Assembly: GCA_963920525.1 (NCBI GenBank)
Contig: OY986438.1
Span: forward strand, 135,961,022-136,025,021
DNA from: Dichetophora obliterata
Lineage: Eukaryota > Arthropoda > Insecta > Diptera > Sciomyzidae
Length of the DNA stretch: 64,000 nt
Direction: 5' to 3'
Of the stretch, positions 12,130-23,962 are shown piece by piece (within the stretch, counting starts at the first letter, position 1; the number at the start of each line of letters is the position of its first letter). Made by a program: the position numbers and the translations under genes. The notes beneath the pieces are model-generated. The model worked only from the letters and a program-made list of their open reading frames with translations, was not told where the DNA came from and did not search any database.

Positions 12130-12560
12130 CGAGCAATATTTGTTTGTTTGTTTATTTGTTTATATGTTTGTTTGTAAACGGCCCAAACGATTTTGATGAA
12201 ACTTTCAGTATAGGGATGTACAGGGGCGAAAAAGCGATCTACCTTGCTCTCGTTTCTGAGAAAATTCGTTTAGCAGCGCACGTAGGGGTATATGACCGAT
12301 TTAGGCAGCCAAAATTAATTTATTCGGTAAAAATTTTCTATTCAAGTCTGTTATTTGATTTTAACCCTGCACAACCATTGGGACATATGCAACACTATTC
12401 AACATTGCAAACAAATTTGTTAAGCAGTGCACATTGGGGTATTTGACCGATTTAGGTAGCCAAAATTAATTTATACGGTTAATAGTTTCAATTCTAGTCT
12501 ACTTTTCGATTTTAACCCTGTACGACCATTGGGACATGTTAAAGCAAATGTTCCCTTAGG
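12130..12560 (+). repeat. 150-bp tandem duplication in a Helitron-like 5' leader
   Basis: A TTTG-rich start at about 12138 is followed by ACGATTTTGATGAAACTTTC. This resembles in style the TTTGTTTG...CCGATCTTCCTGAAATTTTC leader of the Helitron at 35.1 kb. Two copies of a ~150-bp unit then follow: TAGCAGCGCACGTAGGGGTA at 12271 and TAAGCAGTGCACATTGGGGT at 12421, each continuing through GACCGATTTAGGYAGCCAAA and ACCATTGGGACAT. The tandem unit is clear. The Helitron link is only a resemblance. Confidence 0.6.
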
Positions 12561-13658
12561 CGGGAGACAGCTAAAAATTAAATTTTTTTACAATAACGCT
12601 AAGAAATGAAGCAGAACATTGATTTTGTGCTGTTAACATACATAATCTCTTAAGCGAATAGGCAGCTAAGCGATTTAAACTGCATATATGTACATTTATT
12701 AGACGGTGTGTTTGTTTGAAAAACAATGTTCGAAGTGAGAAAATAACAAACATACATTAAAATTCTGCTAATAAACTACTATTAATTAATAGTAAGAAAT
12801 CTATACTTTGCAGTGTTTAGCCATAATCAGTCTCATAGCGTAAAAACTGTGGCTTTTACGATAAAACTGTTAATGGTATTTTTGAAGATAACTATCTGAT
12901 TTACAATTTTGTTGCATGCATATTTTACCTCTGACATAAAGGAACGGAGATATTGGATATTGAATGATATTGAATAACCGACTTCGGTGAACTTTCAGCA
13001 GAAATTTCTTTAAGTGCGTACATGGTATCAAAGGGAAGTAATTATGTAGTGAGAGGTTTTCATACACAAAAACCCTCGGGCAAAGTCAAAAGTTTCGTCA
13101 CAGAAAAATACCAAGGATGCAGAAGAATTGGTTTTGACGAGTAGTTTTCAAAAAAATATTAAGCCGGTGAGGTTAAAAATTCGTTCCACTCTAATGCACT
13201 TATTAAAATCATACTTTTTTATTCAAATAAAATAAGTTGAACAATTTTGTCTTTATTCGTTTTCAATAAAGAACTAGGTACGTGACGGATGTCATTTTGC
13301 GGATGCGGATCTGTAAAGAGCCTTCTTTGAGGATGCGGATGCGGACAATTGAATCTAAGAACCGCGGGTGGCGTATGCGGATGCTCTCAGTTAAATTATA
13401 AATATTGATTTTTACATCATTCAAAAACAAATTCTAAATGTTTGATAGTTTAAATCATACTTTAGTAAATATTTTTTTATTATTGCTAATATTTATTTTT
13501 TTATGTAAACCTTTTTAAGGAATAAAATAACAAACTCATTAATTACAAAAAAAAGTATAAATATTAAATTTAAAGGACCGTTATAGTTATTTAGCTCAAC
13601 TAGACAAACTTAAAGCAGAACTTTAATTATTAAAATTATTTTAAAAATTATGTTAATA
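12561..13658. other. Unassigned AT-rich DNA with GCGGATGCGGAT cluster
   Basis: No gene recognised. The motif GCGGATGCGGAT occurs several times at 13299-13392 and again at about 15066-15082. This resembles the subterminal repeats of a DNA transposon spanning the MITE/hAT nest between them. I could not define termini. Confidence 0.4.
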
Positions 13659-14948
13659 CAGTACCTCAGAAGTTAGAAGCTGTTTTTAAGTCTGGATTTT
13701 CTAATTTCTGAAATCTTATCATTTCAAAGTTAAAATTTGTAAAGTTGAATTTATAGTAATATTTCTCAAGCAATAATTTAAAGATATAGTTACTGGATAA
13801 AAATAACACACTTATAATGTGTAGAAAATTATACACATTTTTATGTAAATGGCCTTATTTTGTAAAACGTCCTTTTGTCTGGTAAATTTCGTTTTCATAT
13901 GAAGCAAAATAAAATCTTTTTCTCTCACTGAAATTTTCTTATGAAAATTATTGCCACACAAAAGACTCCAAGTGAATTGATTGCGTACATTTAGCATAAT
14001 AAGTAGTGTTCGACCGATACCGTAATTTTGGCCGAAACCGAATATTCGGCCTAGCCGAAACAAGAACCGAAACTGGTTATTTATAATTTAAGTTTTCTCA
14101 AATAATTTTTTTAAAAAAAAAAAAAGGAACTCTCATACACAAAAGAAAAAAATTTAATACAAAATAAAGTATTTCTTGAATATTGCAGTTTATAATAAAT
14201 AATTGAATGAGACTATTTTTTAATTTATTTTTTATTAGTAAAGTATTGCCTACTTTATATCTTCCGTACACACTCAAAATAGTATGCACCTACAATGTAC
14301 ATTTTTATAGAACTACAAAGCAGTCTTTTTGTTTTTTTAAAGGTTTAGTATTATAAAAATGGAAATATTTTGTTTTCTTTTCCTTTATTCCACACACACA
14401 AAATTCGTTCGTAAGTTTAATTAATAATTTTGGCTTCAGTACCTATAAAACTTTAATATTAATTACAATAGGTATGATAAAATCGAAAATGATAATATCG
14501 AACGAATTAAATTAACCAAAATATTTTGCGTTGACACGATAAATCAAATAATAGACTAATTCATAATTTTTGATTAGTACAATGCGTTGTAAATATTTTT
14601 ATTAAACCAATCATATGTATTTGAATTAAATAACTGATGCATGAAATTTTTACCAAAAATACCTCAATATGGCCTCAATATAGCAGAATAGCCAAAACAA
14701 ACAAAAAGGGCCGAAACTGGCCGTAACCGAAACCGGAACCGAATATTCTACACTATAATAAGGTCACAAGCTTCATTTTAAATTTTTCGTAGAAAACGCT
14801 GCACTGTTAAATATAAATTGCACAAACAATTACCTCGGAAATTAAAGTACAATCTTCTAATTTCAGAAGCTTTAATGTTTTCAAAATTCAACTTCTAATT
14901 TCTAGATGATTATAATTTTATTAGCTTCTTATTTCTGAGGGTTTACTG
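13659..14948. mobile_element. TA-flanked MITE (CAGTACCTCAGAA ends), split by an hAT
   Basis: The left end CAGTACCTCAGAAGTTAGAAGC and the right end, read in complement as CAGTAAACCCTCAGAAATAAG, form terminal inverted repeats. A TA sits immediately outside each (13657-13658 and 14949-14950), the target duplication of the Tc1/mariner/pogo superfamily. Without the nested insertion the element is about 530 bp. No transposase is encoded, so it would depend on a relative. Confidence 0.65.
14004..14754. mobile_element. Non-autonomous hAT element (TAGTGT ends)
   Basis: A perfect 8-bp direct repeat ATAATAAG flanks this 751-bp segment (13996-14003 and 14755-14762), the duplication length of hAT transposons. 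The ends read TAGTGTTCGACC and, in complement, AGTGTAGAATATTCGG. Both ends carry clustered GGCCGAAAC/CCGAAACCG motifs (13, and several more at 14710-14745), as expected for subterminal transposase-binding sites. The inside is AT-rich and non-coding. Confidence 0.75.
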
Positions 14949-15904
14949 TATTTAATTTTTTATAAAGGGTAAATTGTATTTTATATAAAGTAAAGTATAT
15001 ACTTGATGGCTTCTTAGTTTTTTAACTTTTTCTTTTTTTGTTGATAATAAAATACAGATCTTATATGCGGATGTGGAGGCGGATTTAAAAAAATTAATAA
15101 TGCAAAAAGTGCATATTATTCATAAATATAATAATAATTTCATTTTTAAACACTCCTTACTCGCAAAAAATTAGGATAGAAATTAAAAATGTCATTTCTA
15201 ATATCTAGACCATTCCTTAAATTTGAAATAACCTATCTTCCCCGCTGTGCACTGTCCAATCGCCGAGACATTGTATTTTTCACGAACAAAACGTTACCTC
15301 ATATACATATGCACAAAAGCACAACGCATCTATATAAAACAACAAATTCAATAAAAGCAACAAAACAAAGAAAAATTCCAACGCAATAACTTTTTCAACA
15401 CAAAAAAAAAGTCCCATCATAAATGAAACGAACAAACATTGCAGACCTCTCTTCGTATTTTGGTGCTTCCATCAACCTACAAGAGATCGCTAAAGATACT
15501 TTACTTTGATTGTTTTTGTGCCCGCGATTCAAAAGCATAACACCGAGAGGAAGTTTTTTCTATTCGAAAAAAGAAACATTTCATTTTGCTTTTCTCTCTC
15601 ATCTCTGCTTGCTTCGGTTTGTGCTACTTTTTGAATCGGAGAGAGAAAACTAAATAAACCAAAATACTTGTTGTGATCTTAAGAAGAAACAAACAGAACA
15701 GAAAAATACTTTTCTTTAGAGTTTGTTTGCGAGCCCTGCCAGAAATACAAATTTCAAATTGCTTTAATTTTTTTTAATAAAAAGAGTATGCTTTTTTCAT
15801 TACACTTAATGAAAAATGTAACAGTGTAATGTTTTTTAAAAACGGACTAATTTGAAAAATTTTAATAAAACCACCTAAATTCCAAACAATAAGTAATTGT
15901 AGTT
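14949..15904. other. Unassigned; right arm of a long-range inverted repeat
   Basis: The part at 15590-15720 (with GAGAGAGAAAACTAAATAAA and AAATACTTGTTGTG) is the approximate complement of 11725-11775. The rest is AT-rich with no recognised gene. A short open frame at 15189-15389 has no recognisable product. Confidence 0.4.
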
Positions 15905-16740
15905 TTTATTTACTTTTCTTTTTTTTTGTAAAATTATGAACTTTTGCGATGGCGTGTATATGTTTTAAATAAATTTTTAAGTCACATTTAAGAGGAATGT
16001 AAGAGCAGGTAACATAAATAATACTATTATTTAATTTAACTGCAACACAAACGAACTCAATGTCACTGCTGCCAAGAATTGTCAACTCCTCAGATACAAG
16101 CGAGTTTTGAACAGCTATCAAAACACCACCACCGATCTTATCATGACGATCTTTACGAAAAATTTGATATTTATTGCACATTATTTCAGAATTTTAGATA
16201 TTAGAGCGAAGCCAAGTAAAAATTATAATGTAAGAATTATAATGTTATATTCGAAAGCAAAACTGTTAATGAAAATATCGGAAAGTTTGGAGTTAAGACC
16301 CCTGACATTTTGGTACACAAGCTCTAATTTAGACTTGCAGTTTGTTAATCTTTTTTGGATGAGATTCAGGGCTATTTCGGAGACGTGGCAAATGTGCAAC
16401 ATTTACCGGTCTTGGATTGCTTTTAAATTTAAATTCGCGTACAATTGTGTTTGGCGGCCAAAAGCTTGCATCAACTATAGAATTAAATAAATTTTCAGGA
16501 ACAGTTAATCTAAAAGAAGTTATCGATCTTACATTTGAATATTTGAATTTATGTGCCGAAAGATGCAAGAAACACTTCAACTTTGATTTAATGAAAAAAT
16601 CTATATCAACCTCGAGAAACAAAGATTCATTTAGTTGGTGGAATTGCAATTAATGGCTTAGGTGGAACAGAAACCTGAGAAGTAAGAGGAACAACCTGGG
16701 ACATTATTCATTTTTTTCCCAAAAAGATTTAGGTCCTATT
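15905..16740 (-). pseudogene. LINE fragment: ORF1 C-terminus and endonuclease
   Basis: On the minus strand the upstream half (16649-16329) encodes a gag-like ORF1 tail with FRLTVPENLFNSI and ASFWPPNTIVREF, then PRPVNVAHLP. The ORF2 start follows at about 16320 with VYQNVRGLNSKL, the hallmark opening of an AP endonuclease in Jockey/CR1-type LINEs. IGGGVLIAVQNSLVS and YVTCSYIPLKC are in 16181-15906. Polymerase and RNase H are missing: the copy stops at a T-run near 15910. It is a different family from the LINE at 5.5-9.1 kb. Frame changes lie between the endonuclease blocks. Confidence 0.75.
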
Positions 16741-18739
16741 TCATTTTCGGTTTGCTCGTTATTCAATTATTTTTTTTGCTTTAATTCGTTATTGATTTTT
16801 GGGTGTTATTTCATTTCTGTAAGCCCGAAATATTTTGGGATTTTTGTCAAAAAAAATTATAGGACCAAAAACTGACAACAGTTCAACAATTTTGGCGCAA
16901 AGCTGAAGGAATTTTTGCAAATAAATGTTATGTCATATAAAAGTTAGTCTGAAATGCAGTTTTTATTTTTATTTTTTTTTTACGGCAGAAGCAACTTTTG
17001 ACTATTTTTTTGACCAAAAAGTCAATATTTTGGACTTTTTTTGAAAAAAATATAAAAAATATATGCACTGACCTAACGGTATCTTAATGTTTTATAGTGG
17101 AGATGCTTATTGCGACGTTAAAAAAGATCTATTGTACCTCCTTCTCACAGAACCTCCTTCCTACAGAACTTCGACCAGAGCTAGTTCTCTGATGAATTGG
17201 AGAATGTTTTTAGGTTCAATGGATGGTGCTAGTTTACGTCTGCGAGCTACAGCGCATAGTGATGCGCCCAATAGGCAAAAGTTTGAAAATTTTATGTCGC
17301 AAATATCCAAGTGTTAAGTATTTTTGGAAAGATAATGCACCCACTAGGAAAACTGTTACAAAATTTTTTTATTTACTAGTCCTGTTCTAGTAAGAGCTTT
17401 GGAAAGTTGACATTTTTAAGAAAAAATTACCAGTATAAAAAAGCAGTTTTAGTCTTTCTACTAAATTTTAAATTTTTTAGTCTTTCTGCAAGAAAAATTC
17501 CCAAAAACACATTTCTTATACTATTCGATTCAAGTAAAAAATATTTGAAAGAATTTTAATAGAGGTATAAATAAAATAAAACTTATTTTAAAATATTTTT
17601 TAATAAATTTTTAAAAAAGCTTACAATGACCTACTGTTTTTATTTGAAAAACACGAAAAATGCCAAAGTTTAATGGAAAAAAATTCATTTTTGGGAAAAC
17701 ATATCTTGGCTCTTTCTTTTATACACATATTTGAACCTTATATTTTTAGAGATAATAAACAACTTCTCCACTTTTTTTCCTCCAAATTAGTTTAATTTCG
17801 ATTTTTAAAATATGTTCTAACACCTGCACTTATTAATTGACTAACAATAACACATATATACTTATGTGTGTATGAGAGTGTATTCTCCCAAGAGTATAAT
17901 TATTGTTTTGCATATACTAGTGTACTCAAATTTAAGGATCCCGGAATCCCGGAGGATTTTTTTTTAATTTGGGGGATTTTAGTTTTTAAGAGAAGTAGGG
18001 GAAATTTTGTAGTTTTTAGTTTTACGTTTCCGAATTTTCGTAGGATTTTAGGATTCAAATTGTTAACTCCGATATTCCCTAGCATATACATTGCTTAATA
18101 CCGTTACTTAATAAATGTAAACAAATATTTTAATTTAAGCGACGTTAAGAGTTGTTGATTTGCGTTTATTTTTTGAATCCGCGCAATTTTTCAAATAGAT
18201 TTTAAAAGTTTAACTTTTTAATTTAATTTATTTGTATTAAATTTAATTTAACAAATAATAATGTGTTTTCATTTAAAAAATAGTGATTTGGTTGATTGCT
18301 GGTTATTCGCGAATAAGGAAGACAAAAAATAATAAAAATATGAGGAATGTCCGGTTGTCCCATACAAGAAAAGACTCCAGAACTCACGCCAACAAGGATT
18401 TTCTTTCTTATGTGTTGACTTATTCGGATCTTTTGCTTTCATAAAAAAGGATTTTAATAGAATATTAATCAAATTTACCTTTAGAAGATATTAAAAAATA
18501 GATTCTGTGTGAATATTTAGAAAATTTTTATTCAAGCATTTTATTGAATAAATGAAATAATGTTTTCTTGTTCTTAATTAATTTTCTTTTTCATATTCTA
18601 TATACATTCTGAAATTGACAATTTTACAGTTTTGAAGCGCATTTTTTAGCTAAACTAGAAGGCCGATAAAAAAACTAACTGATTTTTGATTTAAGAAGAC
18701 CATAATCCACCTAGATATGAAATTTCATCAAAATTGGTC
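16741..18739. other. Unassigned AT-rich DNA
   Basis: No gene or clear transposon terminus. An open frame at 17087-17317 has less AT-biased codons (SLMNWRMFLGSMDGASLRLR) and may be an eroded piece of coding sequence, but I do not recognise it. A G/T-rich low-complexity patch lies at 17935-18050. Confidence 0.35.
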
Positions 18740-20125
18740 CATTATTCTAATTTTGCCCACTCGCCATATGGGCTCGCATCACTGTGCAGCGTCGCAGTTG
18801 GTAAGTGGGTGTATTTGAGTCTGTTCTGCTTCTTCGTAGAAATGGCAATTACTATTGGTTTCGATGCCCAATTTCTTCAGTTGTTATTTAAGTTTACAGT
18901 GTTCTGCAAGAAACCTCGTTAGAATTCTTAGATTTAGTTTGCCTAAGCTTATGAGGAATTTGGATTGTCTTAGTTTTGGGAGGCTTTTCCAAAGGTTTGA
19001 TCGTTTGTCTCTCTCCTCCCTTTTTAGTTCTTTTTTTATAGAATGTATGTCCAATTCGCAGAATTGTTCTGGTCCTATAAATTTTGTGGCTGCACCCTGT
19101 CGCGCTAAATAATCAGCTTCTTAGTTACCTTTTATTCCTTTGTGTCCTGGGACCCAGAGTATAGTAACGGTAGTATTCTTGTCTAGTTCATTAAGTTTTG
19201 TTAGGCATTTTGTTAGGATGATATCTCACAGGAAAATAGTGCTTTAATCGCTGCTTTGCTGTTCGACATCACAATTATATCCTGGCCTTTGTATTTTCGG
19301 TCCAGGTAGAATCACGCGCTCAGCTGCATTGCTACACTCAGAAAAAAGCATACTAAAATCAAAGAAAATTTTACTTGTTTTAGCGCCAAGGAAATTTTTT
19401 TTGAAAGAAAAAAATAAATTTCCAAACAAAAATGAAATTATTTCTTCCAAAGAAAAATTTATTTGAAAAAAAAAATTATTTGAAATAAAAAAAAATTTCC
19501 TTGGCGCTAAAACAAGTAAAATGTTCTTTGATTTTAGTATGCTTTTTTCTGAGTGTAGGATTTCCGCTTCGAAGATACTGAATTTTGTCCCCATTGGTTC
19601 GAAGTGCTTGATTCTCGGCCCGTATGCCCCTGCACCTATACCTTCCAATGGTTTCGAGCCATCCGTATACCATAATATACTGTGAGGTTTTGTGGCTTGC
19701 GATATTATTTCGCTGTCCCACTCTTTCCTCGTACTAAGCTTAATTTCGAAGTATTTTTCGAAGTTGAAACATTTTACTATATCATCTTTTAGTAGATGGA
19801 TGTAAGGTTTATGCCATGCAATTTCATTCTTCTGTCTGCTGCTGATAGTTTTACCTAATCCTGTCCCTCTTTAGCAATGCATAGCAGAGTTCGCTTTGCT
19901 GCTCCCACTTTGAAGAGGTGTTAGGGGGATAGGTCAAAAATTACTTCTAGTGTTGCAGTGGGGCAGGTCTTCATGGCAGCTGTGATGCATAAGCAGGCTA
20001 GTCTCTGCACCTTTGTTAGCATATTCCTGATTGTGGATAGCTTGGTTCTTTCAGCCCAAGCTACTGCACCTAACGGTATATTTCCAACAATTTTCTTTAA
20101 TCCCTGTATTGAACTCTTGAACATT
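18740..20125 (-). pseudogene. LINE fragment: RNase H and 3' end, split by a MITE
   Basis: Reading down the minus strand: VQRLACLCITAAMKTCPTAT (20030-19960) is the block before RNase H in I-group LINEs. YTDGSKPLEGIGAG lies near 19660, and EAEIL near 19565, where a 221-bp MITE interrupts. The RNase H then continues with LWVPGHKGIKGN near 19150, EADYLARQGAATKFIG near 19100, and a C-terminal cysteine block (NSNCHFYEEAE, LTNCDAAQ) near 18830-18780. Stops and shifts are present. Polymerase and endonuclease are absent. Confidence 0.8.
19335..19555. mobile_element. 221-bp mariner-type MITE with ~68-bp inverted repeats
   Basis: The ends read CACTCAGAAAAAAGCATACT and its exact complement, and the match runs about 68 bp per side with a single mismatch. 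A TA flanks each end (19333-19334 and 19556-19557). Arms of this length around an A/T-rich centre mean the single strand can fold into a long hairpin. The near-identity of the arms suggests a recent insertion. It sits inside the RNase H codons of a LINE, between the Glu block and the downstream residues. Confidence 0.9.
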
Positions 20126-21090
20126 TAAATTAAATATATTTAAAAACAGCGGAGATATTTGCATGGACTTTCTCATTCTTAGGTTACGATGTTTTATAAA
20201 AAGTGGTCGTACTAAAAATTTCTACTGTTTTCCGAAGGTTTCACTTCTATAGTCATGATTTTTTTTTTGATAAGAACTATAATAGACATCTTTTTTTAAA
20301 GTTTTTGTATAAGGACCCCCAGAAGGGGAAAAATTAATAGGACCAGCTCATACATTTGCTTCCCCTAAGGGTCATTGAAAGAAAATGCCTGAGCGACCAT
20401 ATTGCTCGAAAAACGAGAGATCTGCTGGTGAGCTAAGGATAGTATAACCTTGTTTGTGTGTAGTAAGTCACCTGGCGACCATAAAACAAAGCCAATGTTA
20501 ATCAATTGTTTCTTAAGCCGTTAAACGAGAATGCTCGTACAGCGCGTTTTCCTATAACGCGGAACTAATCTACCGTGTTATAGGCGGGCTTACTGTATTT
20601 GAATTTTTAAAGTTTTTGTATGGAAATATTATTTAATCCGCATTATATTTAATCCGATTGCAACCATTTAAAATTTTTTGATTAAGATTGGAAGAGCTTT
20701 TTCCGGCCTATAATTCTGACAGTTTATTTTCTTACAACTATTACACCAACCAATATTTTTACTAAAATTTCGATTTTTGCAGGTTATTTCAAACCATTCC
20801 CTCTCACGGATAGCTATAATTAAGAACAAACACCTGCCCTTTGCGTATCTGCCCTTTCAGTGAAATCTGCCAATATTTCTGTGTCGAAAAGCAATAATCG
20901 CTTAACTCGACTTAAGACAGAACTGAGTTATTGATGTAGCTGTATTCTACGCATAAAGTACACACAAAATACACACAATCTGGAGCTCTACTCTAGCCAA
21001 AGTTATGTCACGAAAACAAAAGGCCCTTTCATATATCTTATATGGCGATTGAAAACTTTGAAGCCAGATTTCACGAAACTTTGAAATTAG
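20126..21090. other. Unassigned; dispersed repeat near 20.3 kb
   Basis: GGACCAGCTCATACATTT at about 20340 matches the sequence near 12065, marking a dispersed repeat of unknown kind. Apart from the 56-bp palindrome at 20540, I see nothing else. Confidence 0.35.
20540..20595. mobile_element. 56-bp pogo-like palindrome (solo inverted ends)
   Basis: The sequence starts CAGCGCGTTTTCCTATAACG and ends, in complement, CAGTAAGCCCGCCTATAACA, with TA on both sides. CAGT...CCTATAACGCGG is the style of pogo/Tigger terminal repeats. Almost no sequence lies between the arms, so it is an extreme deletion derivative. Confidence 0.6.
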
Positions 21091-21124
21091 ACTTAAGATG
21101 TTATTGCTTATCGAAACAGATTTG

Positions 21125-21411
21125 TTTCTCGGGAGTTTTTGGGGTCACTGATTACGAATACGGGGTAAAAAAGTTTCAATATTGAAATTTAAGATGGAGG
21201 ATGGACATACATAAAAGGTTAAAGACTGAGATAGATGCTACAACTTGTTACTTGGGAGTTTTTGGGGCCGGTGATTACGAAGTGCTCAAATATCCGAATT
21301 TTTTGTTTTATATCCACTCTATTGGTTCCGCCATATTTGAACAGCCATTTTGGATTTGAAAAAAATTGAGATTCGTGATCAGCGACCCAGAAAACCCCCG
21401 AGTAACAAGTT
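21125..21411. repeat. Repeated and inverted GGGAGTTTTTGGGGTC module
   Basis: A ~38-bp module (TTACTTGGGAGTTTTTGGGG then TGATTACGAA) occurs at 21125-21160 and 21242-21280. It occurs in inverted form at 21371-21411, where it reads TTCGTGATCAGCGACCC and CCCCCGAGTAACAAGTT. The last two copies form a hairpin with a ~90-nt loop. It looks like part of a dispersed repeat; no coding signal is present. Confidence 0.6.
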
Positions 21412-21480
21412 AGACATAAAAAACAATGATTTACAAAAATATATGCCTCACAAGTGTTCGCCATACTTGATGCGCCATGT

Positions 21481-23507
21481 TACTTACTTACTACTTACTT
21501 ACTAAATATTTTAATTTGATTTATTTACCAAACTGAAATTTTAGTAAATTAAAATAGTTAGATAGTGACTGATCAATTTAAAGAAGAAACTTTAAAAAAT
21601 CATGCTTTTCCAATAAATTAAACTTTTGTAAAATTTCAGGAAAACTATTTGTTTGTATTACGAACTTTACTGAAATTCAAGGTTGGCTTGGCTCGTAAAG
21701 CTCTTCAAAACATCCTATCTTTTAAGTGAATCCTCAAGTAAACCTACATTTTTGTAAACTTTTGCTTTTCCTTAGACCACAATAACCGAGACCCCAGAGT
21801 CGTAATGAAGTTATATTTCTTTTATTTTAACCGTGACATTCAAAAATAATAACAAAGTAGAAATTGTTTGATTTAATAATCAGATAAGAGGAGAAATAGC
21901 TCAACATTTCAAATAATATGTCAGCTTAATGGAATGGCCCAAGCAACAACAGAGCCGGTAGTTAACAACCAGTAAAAGCTGCTGCTGGTATTTTTCGAAA
22001 TCATCGTTTTTGCTCTCAACAGCAGCACAAGCGGCATCAACGTTTTTAATTGGCTTTTAAAATTATTTCAATGAATCATGTGCGCAGCCTCAACAAAGCT
22101 GGGTAAGTTTAAAACTTGAACTTATTTATGCCAAGAAGACTGCGTAAGAAATTTATTGGTTCAGCTTCTTCTTGCGGCAAGCAGCACCTATGATGTTGGC
22201 GATGATGATGATGGTGCAAAAACGTGCAGCGGGGTAGCCAGGGTGGTGGCTGCGTAAACCGCCTGCGTGGCGAATGATAACCAAACATAGCCAAAGGCTG
22301 GACGTGTAGTTGACGACGGCAACAGTTGCGAATGCCTTCACCGATGCGTTAAAGGCAAGGATTGTTGATTGCAGCAAGTATTGCTAAGGACATGGCAGCA
22401 ACAAGAGTAGCGAATTAGTGTCCATCCATGGACAAGGGATGGCTTGACAAGGAATTTTTTGATCTGCAAGCATTGTGGTTGTGTTGCGCTGAATTTTAGG
22501 ATCCAATCAAAATACCAAACAGAGAAAAGGAAATGAAGGAAAACGCAGATATGGTTAGTTGTTGCAGCAACAAAAAAAACCAGGTAAATACTAACTTGTT
22601 ATACATATTTACTGTCTGACCTTAGTCTCAAACTGAAGAACAAGGAAAAAACGGTTTTTTCGCCACTTGGTGACATCATTATCACTGGCTCGCCCAGTTT
22701 TCGTACGAATCAACCAAAAAAATGCATGCGTTGAAAAACGCGGCTGAAAATTCGTTAATGTTGTGTGTGATCGTGCGAGGCCAGGCTCGATCAACAGGTA
22801 AGAAAATTAATGTTCTCAAGTGTTGCCTTCGATTGCATTACGATGTTTATCCGAGCTGGTGTTGGTTGCTATGTATTCATGGCTTTGGCCTGAATTAATG
22901 CTTCTCCAAAAGTTTGTGTCTGCGTGCGATCTTAGCAGTGATCATCGGCGGCAGCGCATACGATTGGTTGGCTCAAAACGTTTGGCGGCAATGATTGTAG
23001 TTGGCCGAATGCGGCTATTGCTATTGTAGCTTCTGGTATATAAGCATTGATCTTGCTTTTTTTTTTTCTATCTTTTTTTCAATTTCAAAATGATGAAGCA
23101 GCACAAATAAAGATGGACAAGTATTGATACCGAAACAATGAAATTAGTTCGTTTATATTTTGTTGTTGTTGGTTTTTGTTACTTTGTTTATTTGTCAGTT
23201 TGACTGTTTGTTTGGACGGATAGCTAATGGGTAATTGTTGAGCTATAAAAATACGTGTTAATGAGTTGGTCAAATGAAAACCTTTTAAGAATGTGGTATA
23301 CAATAGATTTGACATTTGAGATTTGTATGTATTAGAAATTAACAGCTACCGATTAATAGATGGCTTTTTGGAACAAAGAATTCCAGTGAAATTGTCTTAA
23401 CTCGTAAAGTTGTTTATGTAGTTTTTTTTTTTTCTTTTCAGTATGTATTCGGGGAGAGCGTTTGTAATGAAGTTTCTCGCGTTAACTGGCAAATCGCATG
23501 AGAAAGC
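21481..23507. other. Low-repeat DNA, possibly host intron or intergenic
   Basis: About 21950-23050 is GC-richer, with CAG/GCAGCA and GAT triplet clusters (for example GATGATGATGATGG at 22200), and it looks single-copy. The open frames at 22109-22377 and 22820-23029 are short and resemble no protein I know. I do not call exons. Confidence 0.35.
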
Positions 23508-23962
23508 ATGAGATACATAGGCGTCCACAGGGGGCGCAGGGGGGGGGGCACTTGCCCCCCCTAGACGGGAAAAATTTTATAAATATTTATTTTTAATGTG
23601 TATATGTTATATAGTCATAAAAAATTTTAAAAAATAAAAAGTTCTAAGCCTGAGTCCTAATATCTTAATATTTTGGTAAAAATCTTAGTTTTGTCACGTT
23701 TTGTTACGATTTCGTTAACTACTTATACGCATTGGTCATACAGCAATTTTGTGTAGCGCTACAACACGCTCCAATACGTTTGCATAAAGTGCCAAATAGA
23801 CTACACAGATTGTCTGCGCAAACAAGTGTTTGCGCACTCTATTCGACAGTGTGTTTGGCTGTTTTTAGGTTTGTGCTGATGTCTGCTATAAAATATTTTA
23901 AGTTTTGGTTGTGTTTGCGCAAACTTGCCATAATACCGAAAGTTTTATACAGTGAAGACGTA

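Noticed and set aside
17087..17317. Possible host exon
   Set aside because: Codon use is less AT-biased, but there are no splice sites I can defend and no known motif.
22109..22377. Minus-strand frames with His- and Pro-rich stretch
   Set aside because: Short, no homologous motif, and explained by GATGATGATG triplets on the other strand.
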